Translations under genes and position numbers: made by a program
Part shown: piece by piece, positions 61,932-64,000 of the stretch
Numbering within the stretch: position 1 is the stretch's first letter
Layout: every line of letters begins with the position of its first letter
Notes under the pieces: generated by a model
What the model saw: the letters and a program-made list of their open reading frames with translations, nothing else
Databases searched by the model: none
What the model was told of the DNA's origin: nothing
From: an uncultured Alcaligenaceae bacterium
GTDB lineage: Bacteria > Pseudomonadota > Gammaproteobacteria > Burkholderiales > Burkholderiaceae_B
Direction: 5' to 3'
Assembly (NCBI GenBank): GCA_937952975.1
Contig: CALFXX010000123.1
Coordinates: 8,042 to 72,041, forward strand
Length of the DNA: 64,000 nucleotides

Positions 61932-62018
61932 GCGGATTCTCCTCGTCTGAGTCGTTTTCTTATGATCCACTATAGACTACAAGCTATGCTAATGACTACG
62001 AATTTCGGATAAACAAGA

Positions 62019-62606
62019 ATGTCGATCGCCCCCCGCAGGTTAATCATTGCAATCACCGGAGCCTCAGGCACCGCGTACGGGGTACGTTTGTTGCAGGTGC
62101 TACAAGACACCGACATTGAGACGCACCTTGTCTTAACCGACTCGGCTAAATTGACGATGGCTGCCGAAACCGATTTTCAACCTTCGCAGGTGCAAGCTCT
62201 GGCAGATGTTGTGCATTCTGCAAAAAATGTCGGCGCAACCATTGCCTCGGGCTCGTTTGTGACGCTTGGCATGGTGGTTGCGCCATGCTCGATTAATACG
62301 CTTTCTGAGATTGCCTGGGGCATCACAGGTAATTTAATTTCGCGTGCCGCCGATGTGACCCTGAAAGAGCGTCGTCGATTAATTTTGCTCGTTCGTGAAA
62401 CGCCTCTGCACGCAGGTCATTTAAAGTCGATGCTACAGGTGACTCAAAACGGTGCGATCGTGATGCCTCCGGTGCCGGCTTTATATGTCAAACCAAAATC
62501 TGTCGATGACGTGATTGATCATACGGTCGGTCGAGTGCTTGATTTATTGGGATTGGAAACAGACCTGGTGCAGCGTTGGAATGGCTTAGGAAAATCTAAA
62601 CCATGA
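62019..62606 (+). CDS. ubiX: UbiX family flavin prenyltransferase
   Basis: This 195-aa protein has the UbiX signatures: IAITGASGTAYGVRLLQVL (about 10-28), a central SGSFVTLGMVVAPCSINTLSEIAWGITGNLISRAADVTLKERRRL (about 81-124), and PLHAGHLKSMLQVTQNGAIVMPPVPALYVKP. It attaches dimethylallyl to FMN to make prenylated FMN, the cofactor of UbiD decarboxylases. No UbiD gene is present in the window, so it may serve ubiquinone synthesis or an aromatic-acid decarboxylase elsewhere. Its stop overlaps the next start by four bases. Confidence 0.92.
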   Translation: MSIAPRRLIIAITGASGTAYGVRLLQVLQDTDIETHLVLTDSAKLTMAAETDFQPSQVQALADVVHSAKNVGATIASGSFVTLGMVVAPCSINTLSEIAWGITGNLISRAADVTLKERRRLILLVRETPLHAGHLKSMLQVTQNGAIVMPPVPALYVKPKSVDDVIDHTVGRVLDLLGLETDLVQRWNGLGKSKP

Positions 62607-62881
62607 AGCTTTTTGTGTATTACAAATTTTTGCTACAAGAGCAACCTGATATCAAAGCGCGCGTTGAGCAGATGCAGGCGAATTTACAAAATATCTTTCA
62701 GACTGTTCACCCACAGGTGATGAGGCGCCCCAAACCCGATGAGCTTGGTCAGGTTACGTGGATGGAGGTTTATGATCTTTCGTTGATTGATGTTGACACC
62801 TTCAAGGTCGAACTCGAGCTTGCTGCGCACGCAGCGAAGCTGCCCCAACCCCGGCGCAGCGAACAATTTGTTAACTGCTAA
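62603..62881 (+). CDS. DUF4936 family protein
   Basis: This 92-aa protein starts MKLFVYYKFLLQEQPDIKARVEQMQANL, then PQVMRRPKPDELGQVTWMEVYDLSLID (about 39-65). It matches the small betaproteobacterial DUF4936 type as I recall it, with the conserved YVYY-like strand and RRP...TWMEVY. Function unknown. It overlaps the UbiX stop by four bases, so it is coupled to it. No membrane segment or catalytic motif is seen. Confidence 0.7.
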   Translation: MKLFVYYKFLLQEQPDIKARVEQMQANLQNIFQTVHPQVMRRPKPDELGQVTWMEVYDLSLIDVDTFKVELELAAHAAKLPQPRRSEQFVNC

Positions 62882-62942
62882 TGCTTACCGCTCACTGACA
62901 TTGAAAGTTTTGCACGTCGAATACATAAAGGCCACACTCCGT

Positions 62943-63908
62943 ATGTCTTACAACAAACTAGCCCCTCTTGTATTTTTGATGCTGAGTGCAATTTCTTTTC
63001 AGCACTCTTTCGCGCAGTACCCTGAACGCACGATTAAAATTTTGGTGGGCTTTGCGGCGGGCGGCCCAACAGATAGTTCAGCCCGTGCGATGGCCGAAGG
63101 GATGACTAAGGCCCTAGGGCAACAAGTCCTTATCGAAAATCGCCCGGGTGCAAATGCTCAAATTGCAGCCATCGAACTGATAAAAAGCCCCGCAGACGGT
63201 TACACGTTGATGCTTGCCTCAAGCGGAACGCTCGCGGTGGCGGGCGCACGGTACGCCAAATTGCCCTATGACGTCGATCGTGACTTTACGCCGATCGGTT
63301 CCGTGGCTGGGTATCCCCATGTTTTGGTGGTGCCAACAGAAAGCCCGGCCAATAGCGTTGAGGCGCTGATTCGTTTGGCGAAGGCCTCGCCCAAAGGGTT
63401 AACGGCAGCGGTGACCGGGCACGCAAATGAACTCACCGTTGAGTGGTTAAAAAAAGCTGCAAGTATTGAGCTGACCTCTGTGATTTACAAAGGGGCTTCA
63501 GCAGTCGTCAATGATCTGGTCGCGGCGCGGGTGGATATGGCCCTGCTTGCGCCAAATGTTGTGACACCGATGCTTGAATCAAAGCGGATGAAAGCCATCG
63601 CAGTGACGGGAGCAAACCCTGCCTCAGATTTACCTGGCGTGCCGACCATGATGGCTTCAGGCCTTGCGAACTTTGAACTCGATATCTGGAATGGGTTAGT
63701 GGCGCCTGCTGGCACCAACCCCGCTATCACCGACAAGCTGAATATGGCCCTGAAGCAAACGCAGAGATTGCCAGAGTTTCAAAAAAATCTGGCAATGTCT
63801 GGGCAATACGCAATTATTGATACACCTGCAGAGTTCAAACAAAAGTACGACAAAGAAGCCGCGCACTGGAAAAAAATTGCAACCGATGCGAAGCTTCCTT
63901 TGCTTTAA
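62943..63908 (+). CDS. Bug/TctC-type periplasmic solute receptor
   Basis: This 321-aa protein has a signal peptide (LVFLMLSAISFQHSFAQ), then YPERTIKILVGFAAGGPTDSSARAM. SPADGYTLMLAS (about 83-94) follows. A changed IYKGASAVVNDLVAARV (about 179-195) replaces the usual IPYKG. The ATG at 62943 was chosen because the signal peptide begins there; the frame upstream overlaps DUF4936. AAAGG lies nine to ten bases before it. Its stop overlaps that of a convergent partial gene. Confidence 0.9.
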   Translation: MSYNKLAPLVFLMLSAISFQHSFAQYPERTIKILVGFAAGGPTDSSARAMAEGMTKALGQQVLIENRPGANAQIAAIELIKSPADGYTLMLASSGTLAVAGARYAKLPYDVDRDFTPIGSVAGYPHVLVVPTESPANSVEALIRLAKASPKGLTAAVTGHANELTVEWLKKAASIELTSVIYKGASAVVNDLVAARVDMALLAPNVVTPMLESKRMKAIAVTGANPASDLPGVPTMMASGLANFELDIWNGLVAPAGTNPAITDKLNMALKQTQRLPEFQKNLAMSGQYAIIDTPAEFKQKYDKEAAHWKKIATDAKLPLL

Positions 63909-64000
63909 TAAAAGGCCTTTTCATCAAGCGACAACAGAGGGAAGGCACTCAGCGCATCGTTAGGGCTCAGTGGTGCAACCGCTTGCAAATAGCTTGGGTT
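63905..64000 (-). CDS. C-terminal end of a protein cut by the window edge
   Basis: A minus-strand frame stays open for 31 codons from the window end to a TAA at 63905, reading NPSYLQAVAPLSPND...LLSLDEKAFY. It converges on the Bug gene, with stop codons overlapping by three bases. It is probably the end of a real gene but too short to identify. Confidence 0.4.
   Translation of the reverse strand, partial: NPSYLQAVAPLSPNDALSAFPLLSLDEKAFY

Noticed and set aside
61932..62018. Promoter for the ubiX-like gene
   Set aside because: An extended -10-like TATGCTAAT is present but no acceptable -35 at the right spacing, so it was not listed.

Overview
The window looks like a chromosomal segment of a betaproteobacterium of the order Burkholderiales, most like Alcaligenaceae (Bordetella/Achromobacter relatives). 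The main reasons are thirteen Bug/TctC-type periplasmic receptors in 64 kb, two TctAB permease pairs, a TorF-GlnK-AmtB operon, a DUF4936 protein and the rubrerythrin/Fe-S protein/DUF3501 trio. This assignment is inferred from gene content and was not tested by a search. I saw no rRNA, tRNA, CRISPR array, phage gene or intact insertion sequence.

Left part (1-18.4 kb): the start of an exported protein at the edge, then a histone-deacetylase-like amidohydrolase and a hydroxyacyl-CoA dehydrogenase. Next come the rubrerythrin / Fe-S oxidoreductase / DUF3501 module, a TRAP transporter (small and large permease, no receptor in the window) with a coupled two-TM protein, two tandem SDRs, a quinone-oxidoreductase-like protein and a PPOX flavoprotein. 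Then follow a PEP-mutase-family lyase, a Bug receptor, a LigI-like amidohydrolase, an alpha/beta hydrolase, another Bug receptor, an old-yellow-enzyme homologue and a type III CoA-transferase.

Central catabolic block (18.5-30 kb): twelve tightly packed minus-strand genes, read in the order acyl-CoA dehydrogenase x2, YHS-like protein, Bug, MaoC-type hydratase x2, CoA-transferase x2, Bug, TctB, TctA, old yellow enzyme. It reads as one operon that imports a carboxylic acid, activates it by CoA transfer, desaturates it and hydrates it. Three of its enzymes are encoded as adjacent paralogous or half-size pairs, and one CoA-transferase of the pair lacks the catalytic aspartate.

30-46.5 kb: Bug + fumarylacetoacetase-like hydrolase; FAD oxidoreductase + Bug + TctA + TctB; HMG-CoA-lyase-like enzyme + MmgE/PrpD; a dienelactone-hydrolase-like protein; two more Bug receptors; a carboxymuconolactone-decarboxylase-like protein; a Bug receptor and a FadH-like dienoyl-CoA reductase.

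46.6-50.6 kb: torF-glnK-amtB nitrogen operon, with a sigma-54 promoter and two NtrC-type palindromes readable upstream, then a Bug receptor. 50.7-64 kb: an ABC importer of the SsuBC/NMT1 type, and a minus-strand group of acyl-CoA synthetase / fused MaoC hydratase / CoA-transferase / Bug diverging from an IclR regulator. A MetE-like methyltransferase, a Bug receptor, a UbiX-like flavin prenyltransferase, DUF4936 and a last Bug receptor finish the window, with the end of another gene at the right edge.

Overall the segment is a catabolic region for organic or aromatic acids: receptors and permeases (Bug/TctAB, TRAP, ABC), CoA activation (CoA-transferases, acyl-CoA synthetase), beta-oxidation-like steps, and ring or side-chain hydrolases. 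The substrates cannot be read from the sequence.
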